Below, one piece after another: positions 25,003 to 32,796 of a stretch of 64,000 bases of DNA. Position numbers and translations under genes: made by a program. The DNA is from Marinihelvus sp942491555 (lineage in GTDB: Bacteria; Pseudomonadota; Gammaproteobacteria; Xanthomonadales; SZUA-36), in assembly GCA_942491555.1 (NCBI GenBank), contig CALOBN010000003.1:62001-126000 (forward strand), given 5' to 3'. How positions within the stretch are numbered: position 1 is the stretch's first letter; each line of letters starts with the position of its first letter. Below the pieces are notes generated by a model. The model did not search any database, was not told the DNA's origin, and saw nothing but the letters and a program-made list of their open reading frames with translations.

Positions 25003-25890
25003 ATGGCACAAGGGGTCAGGAAGGCAGTATTTCCTGTGGCAGGGCGTGGCACACGTTTTCTGCCCGCTACCAAGGCGGTTCCCAAGGAACTTTTGCCCGT
25101 GGTGGACCGGCCATTGATCCAGTACGCCGTGGAAGAAGCGGTTGCGGCCGGCGCCGATACGCTGATTTTTGTGGTCAGTCCGGGTAAACAATCCATTCTC
25201 GATCATTTTCGGCCCGACGCGACCCTTGAGGAGGTGCTCGGCAAGGGCGGCAAGCATGAGTTGCTGGAGCGCGTGCAGGCGATTCTGCCTGCGCATGTGA
25301 CGGCACATGTCGCTGTCCAGGAGCAGGCTCTGGGTCTTGGTCATGCAGTTCGCTGCGCCCGCCAGCTGGTGTCGCGGGATGAGTACTTCGCGGTTTTGCT
25401 CCCCGACGATATGGTTCGCAATCCCGAAGCCGGCGCCCTTGAACAACTGGTCGATGTCCATCAATCGACCGGGGCCAACGTGATCGGCGTCGAACGCATT
25501 GCACCGGAATTGAGCGCCAGTTACGGCATCGCTGAGATCGAAGAGACCCGCGAAGGGCACCAGCGGGTGTTGTCCCTGGTTGAAAAGCCTGCACCAGGGG
25601 ATGCGCCATCTGACCTGGGCGTTGTGGGGCGGTACGTGCTGAGCGGCGAGATTTTTGACATCCTTGATGGCACCGGGGAGGGCGCCGGCGGTGAAATCCA
25701 GCTAACCGACGGCATAGTGAAGCTCATGGAAACCCAGGATGTCTATGCACAGGTTCTGCAAGGCACCCGCTATGACTGCGGTTCCCGGCTGGGGATGCTC
25801 AAGGCCAATATAGATTATGCGCTTGACCAGAAGCAGTTGCGCCCCGAGTTGCTGAAACACCTTCGGCAACTGCTTGATGGTGCGGACTGA
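25003..25890 (+). CDS. galU: UTP-glucose-1-phosphate uridylyltransferase
   Basis: GalU makes UDP-glucose from UTP and glucose-1-phosphate, feeding LPS core, exopolysaccharide and other glycans. The 295-residue protein shows the nucleotide-binding start KAVFPVAGRGTRFLPATKAVPKE, with VDRPLIQYAVEEA next. EQALGLGHAVRCAR, LLPDDM and GEIQLTDGI follow in the expected order. It lies eight bases after the WbpM-like gene, in line with a surface polysaccharide role. Confidence 0.97.
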   Translation: MAQGVRKAVFPVAGRGTRFLPATKAVPKELLPVVDRPLIQYAVEEAVAAGADTLIFVVSPGKQSILDHFRPDATLEEVLGKGGKHELLERVQAILPAHVTAHVAVQEQALGLGHAVRCARQLVSRDEYFAVLLPDDMVRNPEAGALEQLVDVHQSTGANVIGVERIAPELSASYGIAEIEETREGHQRVLSLVEKPAPGDAPSDLGVVGRYVLSGEIFDILDGTGEGAGGEIQLTDGIVKLMETQDVYAQVLQGTRYDCGSRLGMLKANIDYALDQKQLRPELLKHLRQLLDGAD

Positions 25891-25891
25891 T

Positions 25892-26962
25892 ATGCCGAGA
25901 GTCAGACCTGATCAGGCCTGGCCCCGTGGCCACGTCGAGCTTATCCGGCATCACTCGAAGGTCCTGGAGGGTAACCCCTGGCAAGATCCGACTGAGCGTG
26001 ACCTGCCTGTGTACCTGCCGCCCGGATACGATGATGCGGGCCAGCCGCTGGTGGCGCTGTGGGATTTTGCCGCGTTCACAAACTCCGGCCCTGGACATCT
26101 GAATTGGCGCAACCAGGGTGAGAACCTGGTGACGCGCCTTGATCGACTGATTTTTGAAGGAAAGCTCCCGCCGGTCATCGTGCCAATGCCCGATTGCTAC
26201 ACCTCCCTGGGCGGCAACCAGTACATCAACTCAGCCAGTGTCGGGCCCTATGCGGACTACCTGGTTGAAGAGCTGGTGCCCATGGTCAATGAACAATTCA
26301 ACGTTGTGCAGGGCAGCCATGGGCGCGGTGCTTTCGGCAAAAGCAGCGGTGGCTACGGCGCCCTGCGGCATGCGATGTCGTACCCGGACGTGTGGGGCGG
26401 TATTGCCATGCACGCCGCGGACTGTGGCTTTGACTGGGTATACCGCCCGGAGCTGCCAACCGCCTGCCAGGTTCTGACCGAGCAGGGCGGTGATCCGGAG
26501 CATGCGGCCACCCGCTTTCTCGAGATATTCTGGCGCAATCGCAAACTGGGCGGACGGGATTTTTCTGTGCTGATGACCCTGGCCATGGCCGCAAGCTATG
26601 ATCCGGACGAACACAATCCAGAGCAGATCCGGCTGCCCATGGACCTGGAGACCTGCACGATTGATCCGGAACGGTGGAGTCGTTGGCTGGCCCATGATCC
26701 GCTCAACCTGGTCGAGACGACCGCCGATGCGTTGGCAGGTCTCCACTGTTTGTACTTTGATGTGGGTCGCCGGGACCAGTACAACATTCAATTTGGCACG
26801 CGTGCGCTGGCTCAAAAGCTGGTAAAACGGGGTATCCGTCACCACTTTGAAGAGTTCGAGGGAACTCATTCCCAGCTGGACTGGCGACTGGATACATCAC
26901 TGCCAATCCTGGCTCAGGCCCTGTACGATGCCAGTGGCATAAGCCCGAACACCCCAAACTAA
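25892..26962 (+). CDS. Esterase-family alpha/beta hydrolase
   Basis: This is a 356-residue protein of the esterase D / enterochelin-esterase-like alpha/beta hydrolase group. RDLPVYLPPGYDDAGQPLVALWD corresponds to the first strands. The nucleophile elbow is FGKSSGGYGALRHAM (GxSxG as GKSSG near residue 150), an Asp follows in the YFDVGRRDQYN loop, and the His lies in EEFEGTHSQLDWRL near the C-terminus. There is no signal peptide, so it is cytoplasmic. ATG 25892, just after the galU stop, is preferred over ATG 25877 or TTG 25874. Substrate is unknown; neighbours are galU and nfuA, and the latter is separated by only 11 bases. Confidence 0.82.
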   Translation: MPRVRPDQAWPRGHVELIRHHSKVLEGNPWQDPTERDLPVYLPPGYDDAGQPLVALWDFAAFTNSGPGHLNWRNQGENLVTRLDRLIFEGKLPPVIVPMPDCYTSLGGNQYINSASVGPYADYLVEELVPMVNEQFNVVQGSHGRGAFGKSSGGYGALRHAMSYPDVWGGIAMHAADCGFDWVYRPELPTACQVLTEQGGDPEHAATRFLEIFWRNRKLGGRDFSVLMTLAMAASYDPDEHNPEQIRLPMDLETCTIDPERWSRWLAHDPLNLVETTADALAGLHCLYFDVGRRDQYNIQFGTRALAQKLVKRGIRHHFEEFEGTHSQLDWRLDTSLPILAQALYDASGISPNTPN

Positions 26963-26973
26963 GGAACCACATC

Positions 26974-27555
26974 GTGATCGACATTAAACCCGCAGCGCAA
27001 ACCTATTTTCAGAAACTGCTTGGCCAGCAGGAAGCGGATGATCTTTCGCTTAGAATCAGGGTGATGGAGCCGGGTTCGCCACGGGCTGCCTGCGATCTGC
27101 AATTCTGTCCGGAAGGCGATCAGGAAGAAGGTGACCGGCGTGATGAATTCGAAGCGTTCAGCCTGTTTGTCGCTGCGGACAGTATCGACTGGCTGGTGGA
27201 TGCCGTTATCGACTTTGAGGAGGAAAATGGCAACGGTCAGTTGACCATCAAGGCACCCAATATCAAGGGCAATGCGCCGGGCGACGAGGCCGATCTCGGT
27301 GACCGGATCCGCTGGGTCCTGGAATCGGAGATCAATCCACGCCTCGCCTCACATGGCGGCATGGTTGAGCTGGAAACGATTACTGAAGCCACTGAAGTCA
27401 TTTTGCGTTTCGGCGGCGGCTGTCAGGGCTGTGGTATGGCCGACGTCACACTAAAACAGGGCATTGAAACTACCTTGATGGAGCATTTCCCCGAGATTAC
27501 TGCGATCAAGGATGCTACCGATCACGCCACTGGCGAAAACCCATATTACGCTTAG
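26974..27555 (+). CDS. nfuA: Fe-S biogenesis protein NfuA
   Basis: NfuA is an iron-sulphur carrier that delivers [4Fe-4S] clusters to apo-proteins, mainly under stress. The 193-residue protein has an N-terminal degenerate A-type domain and a C-terminal Nfu domain. The cluster-binding Cys pair is in GGGCQGCGMADVTLKQG (Cys150 and Cys153). The length and two-domain layout match E. coli NfuA. The start is GTG 26974. Confidence 0.95.
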   Translation: MIDIKPAAQTYFQKLLGQQEADDLSLRIRVMEPGSPRAACDLQFCPEGDQEEGDRRDEFEAFSLFVAADSIDWLVDAVIDFEEENGNGQLTIKAPNIKGNAPGDEADLGDRIRWVLESEINPRLASHGGMVELETITEATEVILRFGGGCQGCGMADVTLKQGIETTLMEHFPEITAIKDATDHATGENPYYA

Positions 27556-27616
27556 TGGTTAAAGGCATATTGCTGCCGGTCCCGGCCCGCTGAGCGTTAG
27601 TGCAGGCGGTTTGAAG

Positions 27617-27961
27617 TCAGTCCTGCGGCAATACACTCAGAGGGCTGGGCAGCGATGCATAATAAGCGGCAAGTTGTTTGATGTCTTCGTCGCTTAATGC
27701 AGCCGCCATGCCTCCCATAACGATATTTTTCCGGTCGCCGTCACGGTACTCGGTGATCGCTTTTACAAGATAGTCCTCGTACTGTCCGGCAATGATCGGA
27801 TACGAGGGCAGGGTGCCAACAACGCCATCCGCGCCATGACAGGCCGCACAGGTGGCGGAGAGTGCCTTGCCAGCTTCAATATCTTTTTCTTTCGCCAGTA
27901 CCGGTGCAGACAGCATAGCCAGACCCGTCAGGAACACAGCCGTGCGTACCAGCGGCATCAT
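27617..27961 (-). CDS. Class I c-type cytochrome, monoheme, exported
   Basis: This is a 114-residue periplasmic electron carrier. A Sec signal peptide (about residues 1-22, ending PVLA) precedes one haem site CAACH. The distal Met is likely in VMGGMAAALSDEDI, a c4/c5-like setting. ATG 27961 is chosen because it overlaps the stop of the upstream cytochrome gene (ATGA) and gives a normal signal peptide. The pair of small cytochromes forms a two-gene operon; the electron partner is not visible here. Confidence 0.9.
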   Translation of the reverse strand: MMPLVRTAVFLTGLAMLSAPVLAKEKDIEAGKALSATCAACHGADGVVGTLPSYPIIAGQYEDYLVKAITEYRDGDRKNIVMGGMAAALSDEDIKQLAAYYASLPSPLSVLPQD

Positions 27962-28308
27962 TTTTCTTCTCCGTTCAGGGAGGAGAGCCATGCGGCAATA
28001 TCCGCAATATCTTCATCCGACAGGCTTTCGGCATGCAGCCCCATGGTGGGGTGGGATCGTTCGCCCGATTTATAGGCGACCAGGGCCGCTACGATGTATT
28101 CGGCTCGCTGGCCGCCAATCCTGGGCACACTGTAGGTCGGATAGACGTTCTTATAGCCGGGAATGCCGTGGCAACCGGTACAGGTATAGGCTTTGACTTT
28201 GCCTGCTTCCGGATCGCCGGCAGCCATGGTAATGGCAGGCAGCAGGGCGGTGAACGCCAGACCTGAATAGAGCAGGCCCTTATGGAGAAATTTACGCATG
28301 GGGGTCAT
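27958..28308 (-). CDS. Class I c-type cytochrome, monoheme, exported
   Basis: This 116-residue protein has a Lys/Arg-containing signal peptide (cleavage likely after TMAAG or nearby). One haem-binding CTGCH follows near residue 43, with a probable Met ligand in SHPTMGLHAESLSDEDI. It is related to the downstream cytochrome, suggesting an old tandem duplication or a pair that dock together. It is the first gene of the operon; upstream lies the repeat-rich intergenic region. Confidence 0.9.
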   Translation of the reverse strand: MTPMRKFLHKGLLYSGLAFTALLPAITMAAGDPEAGKVKAYTCTGCHGIPGYKNVYPTYSVPRIGGQRAEYIVAALVAYKSGERSHPTMGLHAESLSDEDIADIAAWLSSLNGEEK

Positions 28309-28478
28309 CGTCTCTGGATGATAGATTCAGCGTGCGATTATACCGGCCAGCCCGGCAAAACCGAAGCTTTGACATGGATATGTTCTGCCTGGCCGCTGCC
28401 TGGCGAATTTCGCCAATCCGCAGGGACAGTATTCTTCGTTTCGTGGAAAGAAACGCCGTTATATAAGGGATTCCGGTC

Positions 28479-28506
28479 TTGGCCCGGGTTTTGCATTATT
28501 TATACC
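28479..28506 (+). promoter_or_regulatory. Candidate promoter of an orphan small RNA
   Basis: TTGGCC (28479-28484) and TATACC (28501-28506) are 16 bases apart. Transcription would start near 28513 and end at the hairpin plus T run at 28562-28626. No open reading frame of note starts downstream, which is why a non-coding transcript is proposed. Confidence 0.4.
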
Positions 28507-28512
28507 TGAGCA

Positions 28513-28626
28513 AGACGCATTCGTTGCCAGACACTATCCGCAAACGGTTTGGTCGAATGTCTGCCCGGGGGTTCTCAGTCGCCGATTCTGGTTGACGCGA
28601 TTGATGAGCCCCCGGGCATATTTTTT
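28513..28626 (+). ncRNA. Candidate structured small RNA, unassigned
   Basis: This is about 114 bases between a promoter-like pair and an intrinsic terminator. A first nested hairpin spans about 28517-28560: GCATTCG closes with CGAATGT, CCA with TGG, and CCG-CAAA-CGG forms the apical loop. The second, terminal stem pairs TGCCCGGGGG (28562-28571) with CCCCCGGGCA (28609-28618) and is followed by TATTTTTT. It lacks the hallmarks of 4.5S RNA, 6S RNA, tmRNA or RNase P RNA, and has no repeated GGA motifs of Rsm-type RNAs. It may instead be the terminator of a longer transcript. Confidence 0.4.
28562..28626 (+). terminator. Intrinsic terminator with long loop
   Basis: A perfect 10-bp GC stem (28562-28571 with 28609-28618) is followed by TATTTTTT. 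The 37-base loop contains further short pairings (TCA with TGA next to the stem). No protein gene ends here on the plus strand, so it probably ends a non-coding transcript. Confidence 0.65.
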
Positions 28627-28667
28627 GGTCCTCGTTGAATGTTAGGAGCATTTACGCTTCGTCCACC

Positions 28668-28875
28668 GGTTGTGGTGGGGTGCCGGGTTCTGTCCGGCCG
28701 GGCTTGAGGCCTTCGGCTTCCCTCACTCGCCTTCGCTTGGCGGGGTCGGTCATACAAATCATCCTGATTTGGGTGACCTCATTTCGCCATCCCTGGCGAA
28801 ATGACCCCGGTCGCTACGGCTCCTTCGGCTCAAGCCCTTAATGGGCCGGACAGAACCCGGCACCCCACCACAACC
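28668..28875 (+). repeat. Palindromic MITE-like element, copy A (208 bp)
   Basis: Long terminal inverted arms lie at 28668-28708 and 28829-28875. Both carry GGTTGTGGTGGGGTGCCGGG or its complement and match apart from a small gap. Inside are a perfect 11-bp stem at 28779-28804 around TCCC and a smaller AAATCA/TGATTT pair near 28757-28771. One arm recurs at 8269-8327 and a diverged inverted copy lies at 29214-29466. No transposase is encoded; it looks like a non-autonomous dispersed element. Confidence 0.8.
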
Positions 28876-29213
28876 TGCATCCCGGCCGCCGGATACCTAC
28901 TTCCCTTACCTCAGGCGATGCCATGATTGTTGTTGTCGTTACCTTCCCCCCTCACACTGGGCGCAACCCTGCCTCCCCTCTGCCCGAGAAGCAAATCGAA
29001 CAGAAGTAAGCTCTTTAATCCAACCGCTCAGCTGAGAAAACCTCTCGCTCCTGGCCACCACTGTAACTACCGGACATCGGCCTGGGTGTGTGGTTCGGGG
29101 TAGGAAGAGGGATCAGTTCAGGGGTTGAGGTAGAGGTACGGAGGCGTGGGCGGTATGGGGATGAGCGTGTTGGGGGTGTTGCGGTATCAAGGATTTGGTT
29201 GATTCATTCGATG
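28876..29213. other. Gene-free spacer between two repeat copies
   Basis: I see no supported gene, terminator or promoter here. The right half (about 29085-29213) is strikingly G-rich on the plus strand with few C runs, but spacing of the G tracts does not fit a simple quadruplex. The whole 28309-29512 gap holds only the candidate RNA and repeats. Confidence 0.6.
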
Positions 29214-29466
29214 CAGGGGTGGGCGCCGGTGTGGCTGGTGCAGGGCCATTAAGGCTTGAGCCGAGTGAACCGGAGCGACTGGGGTTATTTCGCCATGGAG
29301 AAGGTGAGACCGGGAACCGGTCGAGAGACTGGCCTGGGCCAGGGCGAAATAAGGCTGCCCAAATCAGGATGATTTGTGCAGCCGACCCCACAAAGCACAG
29401 GTGATTGAGGGAAGCCGAAGGCCGAAAGCCAGGCCCGTAAGCAGCCATACCGGAGACCACCCCGGC
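29214..29466 (-). repeat. Palindromic MITE-like element, diverged copy C, inverted
   Basis: Relative to copy A this copy is on the opposite strand. Shared landmarks in order are CCATTAAGGCTTGAGCCGA, GGGGTTATTTCGCCA, CCCAAATCAGGATGATTTG, CCGACCCC and GAGGGAAGCCGAAGGCC. The central stem is enlarged: TATTTCGCC at about 29286-29294 pairs with GGCGAAATA at about 29343-29351, around an inner GACCGG-GAA-CCGGTC hairpin. The outer arms are decayed. It ends about 45 bases from the dnaE2 stop. Confidence 0.65.
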
Positions 29467-29512
29467 CAAAAGAACGCTGAAAATGATAAAGCAGACTTTG
29501 CAGTCATAGCTC

Positions 29513-32500
29513 TCAGCAGAAATCCCGGGATTTTGCGCGCATGCCGTTTAAGCCCTCCAGAAGTTCACTGTAGTCATGAACGCGGCCTGCGATCAGGTGG
29601 TGTACCTTCCCGTCGCTTTCCAGAATGCCATCAACGGCCAATAGTCCGGCGTTGAGAACAATTGCCCTCTGCCGTTCCCAGACCCTGGGCCAGACCACCA
29701 CGTTCAGGGTGCCTGTCTCATCTTCCAGTGTCAGGAACACGGTACCGCTGGCGGTTGACGGGCGTTGGCGCATGGTAATCAGGCCGCAGGCCCGGGTTGG
29801 CACACCATGGCGCAGATTCACAATCTCTTTGGCGGTACGTACCCGGCGATGGCGCAGCTGAGCGCGGAGAAATGCCACCGGATGCCGGCCCAGCGTTAAA
29901 CCGGTGGTACGGAAGTCTGCCTCCAGATCATCAACCGGGGTGGGTGGATTGAGCCTGACCTGGCGGCTGTCCTGACCATCCCGTCCATCTACACCGTCGA
30001 GCAGGTCATCAAAGGCCGGCATCACCGCGGCCGACTCCCACCGGGCCCGGTGCCGGTGACCGGCAATCCCCCGCAGCGCGGCTGCTTCGGCCAAGGATCC
30101 CAGTTCACGTTTGTCCAGTTGTGCCCGGTCGCACAGATCCTGCGTATCACGAAAGCATCGCTCAGCACGGGCCGCAACAAGCCGGCGCGCCGCCTGCCTG
30201 CCAAACCCCTTGACCATGCGCAGCCCAAGGCGCAGACAGGGCTCGCCGCCCTGTCCGGGCTCCAGGGTGCAGTCCCATTGGCTGTAACGCAGGTCGATCG
30301 GATGCACGGTGACGCGGTGACGTCGCGCATCCTGCACCAGCTGGGAGGGCTGATAAAACCCCATCGGCTGGGCGTTGAGCAGGGCGCAGCAGAAGGCCGC
30401 CGGATGATGACGTTTCAACCAGGCTGAGACATACACCAGCAGGGCAAAGCTCGCTGCATGAGACTCGGGAAAACCATATTCCCCGAAACCCTTGATCTGA
30501 TTGAAGACCTGTTCGGCAAAGGTCTCGTCGTAACCACGCTCGCGCATGCCGTTAACCAGCCGCTGGTGCATATGCTCCATGCCGCCACGCCGGGCCCAGG
30601 CCGCCATGGAACGACGCAATACGTCCGCCTCTGAGCCAGTGAAACCGGCTGCGACCATGGCGATCTGCATGACCTGCTCCTGGAAGATCGGCACCCCAAG
30701 CGTGCGCTCCAGGACCTGGCGCAGGGCCTCGGAGGGATAGCGAACCACCTCTTCGCCACGGCGGCGTTTCAGATAGGGATGCACCATGTTTCCCTGAATG
30801 GGCCCGGGGCGCACGATGGCCACTTCGATGACCAGGTCATAAAAGCAGGCCGGTCGCAGCCGCGGCAACATGGCCATTTGTGCCCGTGATTCGATCTGGA
30901 ACACCCCGACCGTGTCGGCCTGCTGGATCATCGCATAGGTTTCCGGGTCTTCGGCGGGAATGGTGGCCAGGGACAGGGAGCGAGTCGGGGGAGAAGAGGT
31001 GGGGTCAGAGTCAGGTGCCAGAGTGGCACACTCTGGCACCTGACTCTGACCCCGGTCTTGCCGATCCTGCTGGCTTTGAAAGTCATTGATCAGGTCCATG
31101 CAGCGGTGAATCGCCGTGAGCATACCCAGGGCCAGGCAATCGACCTTGAGCAGGCCGAGGGTCTCCAGGTCGTCCTTATCCCACTGAATGACCGTGCGGC
31201 CCGGCATGGTGGCGTTCTCAACCGGCACCAGGCAGGCCAGGGGCTGTTCAGAAATAACAAAACCACCCACGTGCTGGGACAGGTGACGGGGAAAACCCAC
31301 GATCAGCGGTACCAGGTGCAAAAGCTGACGTACCGGCAGGCTGCCAGGGTCAAAGCCCTGTTCCCGGAGTCGCTCTGCCAGCGCGTCCGGCTGGTCCCAC
31401 CAGGCCAGGTTGCCACTGAGCTGCTCTACCTGGCCGAGACTGAAGCCCAGCGCCTTGCCAACATCCCTGACCGCACTGCGTGGCCGGTAGCTGATGACGG
31501 TTGCAGCCAGGGCGGCTCGTTCGCGGCCATACTTGCGGTAGATGTACTGAATGACCTCTTCGCGGCGCTCGTGCTCAAAGTCCACATCGATATCCGGCGG
31601 CTCATCCCGGTCACGGGAAATAAAACGCTCAAACAGCATGTTCATGCGGGCCGGGTCTACCTCCGTGATACCCAGGCAGTAACACACTGCAGAGTTCGCA
31701 GCAGAACCGCGCCCCTGGCACAGGATGCCTTCATTACGGGCAAACTGGACGATGTCATGCACGGTGAGGAAGTAGGATTCGTAACCCAGCTCTGCAATCA
31801 GCAGAAGTTCGTGCTCAATCTGCTCACGCAGACCCGCTTCGATCCCGGCCGGCCAGCGCTGGCGGATGCCGGCTTCGGTCAGGGCACGCAAGTGCTCGCT
31901 GGAACTGAGCCCTGCCGGCACCACCTCGCGGGGGTAGCGATAACGCAGTTGATCCATGCGGAACTGACAGCGCCCGGCGATGCGGACGCTTTCGCGCAAC
32001 CAGGCCTGTGGGTAACGTCTGCCCAGCACATCTCGCTCCTGCAGATGTAGCTCACCGCAGGGCAGGGCGCGGTAGCCGAGGGCATGTACGCTACAGCCAT
32101 GCCGGATAGCGCCCAGCACATCATGCAGCATGCGCCGGTCACGCTGATGCATGCGTATGTCGCCACAGGCGGTCACCGGTAGTCCCGCGGCCTGGGCCGT
32201 GGCCACCAGCCGCGCCGCGCGCGCCTCATCATCGGCACCCAGGGACAGGTTCACGGCCAGCCAGGCACGGCTCTCAAAAAGACTGGCTACCCAGTGTGCA
32301 GTGCGTATGTCGGCCTCTCCCTCAGCTCCCTCCCGCGGCAGCCACAGTGCCAGGCAGCGATCCAGGCCCTGCTCAAAATCACGGCGTTCAAGACGATACT
32401 GACCCTTCGGTGCATTGCGCCGCCCCCGGGTGATCAGGCTGCACAGCTGGGTATAGGCCGTCTCATCGGTGACCAACAGCACCAGCCGTGAGCCATCCTC

Positions 32501-32758
32501 CAGGCGAAACTGGCTGCCGGGAATCAGGGCGATCGCGTGACCGGATTGTGCGGCGCGCCTGGCTTCCTCATGGGCACGCACAATCCCGGACAGGGAGCAT
32601 TCATCGGTCAGGGCAAGGGCGCGGTAACCCAGTTGTACCGCGCGAGCCACCAGTTCCTGGGGATGCGAGGCACCCTGCAGAAAGGTGAAATTGCTCAGAC
32701 AGACGAGTTCAGCGTAAGGCGGTGGTGCGTCAGTTCGGAAAGGGGTGTTGGAATGCAT
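29513..32758 (-). CDS. dnaE2: Error-prone DNA polymerase DnaE2, with unusual internal insertion
   Basis: DnaE2 is the C-family polymerase subunit that performs SOS-induced translesion synthesis with ImuA and ImuB. The 1081-residue chain has an N-terminal PHP domain (YAELVCLSNFTFLQGASHP, ALTDECSLSGIVRAH) and the polymerase core with CQGRGSAANSAVCYCLGI and DRDEPPDIDVDFEHERREEV, the catalytic Asp region. It continues with TVGVFQIESRAQM and a C-terminal OB fold. Around residues 560-595 an extra segment not expected in the family is encoded partly by a perfect 25-bp inverted repeat, kept in frame. A LexA box lies 18 bases upstream of the start. imuA and imuB are 6 kb away behind a matching box. 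Confidence 0.96.
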   Translation of the reverse strand: MHSNTPFRTDAPPPYAELVCLSNFTFLQGASHPQELVARAVQLGYRALALTDECSLSGIVRAHEEARRAAQSGHAIALIPGSQFRLEDGSRLVLLVTDETAYTQLCSLITRGRRNAPKGQYRLERRDFEQGLDRCLALWLPREGAEGEADIRTAHWVASLFESRAWLAVNLSLGADDEARAARLVATAQAAGLPVTACGDIRMHQRDRRMLHDVLGAIRHGCSVHALGYRALPCGELHLQERDVLGRRYPQAWLRESVRIAGRCQFRMDQLRYRYPREVVPAGLSSSEHLRALTEAGIRQRWPAGIEAGLREQIEHELLLIAELGYESYFLTVHDIVQFARNEGILCQGRGSAANSAVCYCLGITEVDPARMNMLFERFISRDRDEPPDIDVDFEHERREEVIQYIYRKYGRERAALAATVISYRPRSAVRDVGKALGFSLGQVEQLSGNLAWWDQPDALAERLREQGFDPGSLPVRQLLHLVPLIVGFPRHLSQHVGGFVISEQPLACLVPVENATMPGRTVIQWDKDDLETLGLLKVDCLALGMLTAIHRCMDLINDFQSQQDRQDRGQSQVPECATLAPDSDPTSSPPTRSLSLATIPAEDPETYAMIQQADTVGVFQIESRAQMAMLPRLRPACFYDLVIEVAIVRPGPIQGNMVHPYLKRRRGEEVVRYPSEALRQVLERTLGVPIFQEQVMQIAMVAAGFTGSEADVLRRSMAAWARRGGMEHMHQRLVNGMRERGYDETFAEQVFNQIKGFGEYGFPESHAASFALLVYVSAWLKRHHPAAFCCALLNAQPMGFYQPSQLVQDARRHRVTVHPIDLRYSQWDCTLEPGQGGEPCLRLGLRMVKGFGRQAARRLVAARAERCFRDTQDLCDRAQLDKRELGSLAEAAALRGIAGHRHRARWESAAVMPAFDDLLDGVDGRDGQDSRQVRLNPPTPVDDLEADFRTTGLTLGRHPVAFLRAQLRHRRVRTAKEIVNLRHGVPTRACGLITMRQRPSTASGTVFLTLEDETGTLNVVVWPRVWERQRAIVLNAGLLAVDGILESDGKVHHLIAGRVHDYSELLEGLNGMRAKSRDFC
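31001..31053. repeat. Perfect 25-bp inverted repeat inside dnaE2
   Basis: Left arm 31001-31025 (begins GGGGTCAGAGTCAGGTGCC) and right arm 31029-31053 are perfect reverse complements around the three-base loop GCA. It is read in frame as about 17 residues of DnaE2 (residues 569-586). The arm sequence resembles REP palindromes mobilised by TnpA-REP (RAYT) transposases in gammaproteobacteria, as far as I recall; no such transposase is in the window. Confidence 0.9.
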
Positions 32759-32776
32759 CGGCTCTCAATCTCATAA

Positions 32777-32796
32777 TACTGTAAATATATACAGTA
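32777..32796. promoter_or_regulatory. LexA (SOS) box upstream of dnaE2
   Basis: CTGTAAATATATACAG (32779-32794) matches the gammaproteobacterial CTGT-N8-ACAG operator and is extended to a 20-bp match, TACTGTAAATATATACAGTA. The identical 20 bases precede lexA at 41454. The box lies 18 bases before the dnaE2 ATG, so it should repress dnaE2 until DNA damage. Confidence 0.93.

Noticed and set aside
28513..28626. Candidate RNA considered as 4.5S, 6S, tmRNA or RNase P RNA
   Set aside because: It lacks the GGAAGG-type apical loop of 4.5S RNA, the central bubble and length of 6S RNA, the tRNA-like ends of tmRNA and the size of RNase P RNA.
28635..28841. Short plus-strand reading frame of 68 codons in the 28.6 kb intergenic region
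   Set aside because: It is a translation of palindromic element A. A related translation (FRPSASL and QIILIW stretches) appears on the minus strand at 29113-29469, from the inverted copy, and another fragment at 8256-8492. Similarity arises from the repeat, not from a gene.
29085..29213. G-rich stretch considered as a G-quadruplex
   Set aside because: G runs of three or four are separated by loops longer than seven bases or interrupted, so a stable simple quadruplex is not supported.
29113..29469. Minus-strand reading frame of 118 codons upstream of the cytochromes
   Set aside because: It lies across the diverged repeat copy C and a G-rich spacer, has Pro/Ser/Thr-rich low-complexity sequence and no ribosome site.
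31058..32050. 330-codon plus-strand frame inside dnaE2
   Set aside because: It is antisense to conserved DnaE2 sequence with all family motifs; the opposite frame has no recognisable domain.
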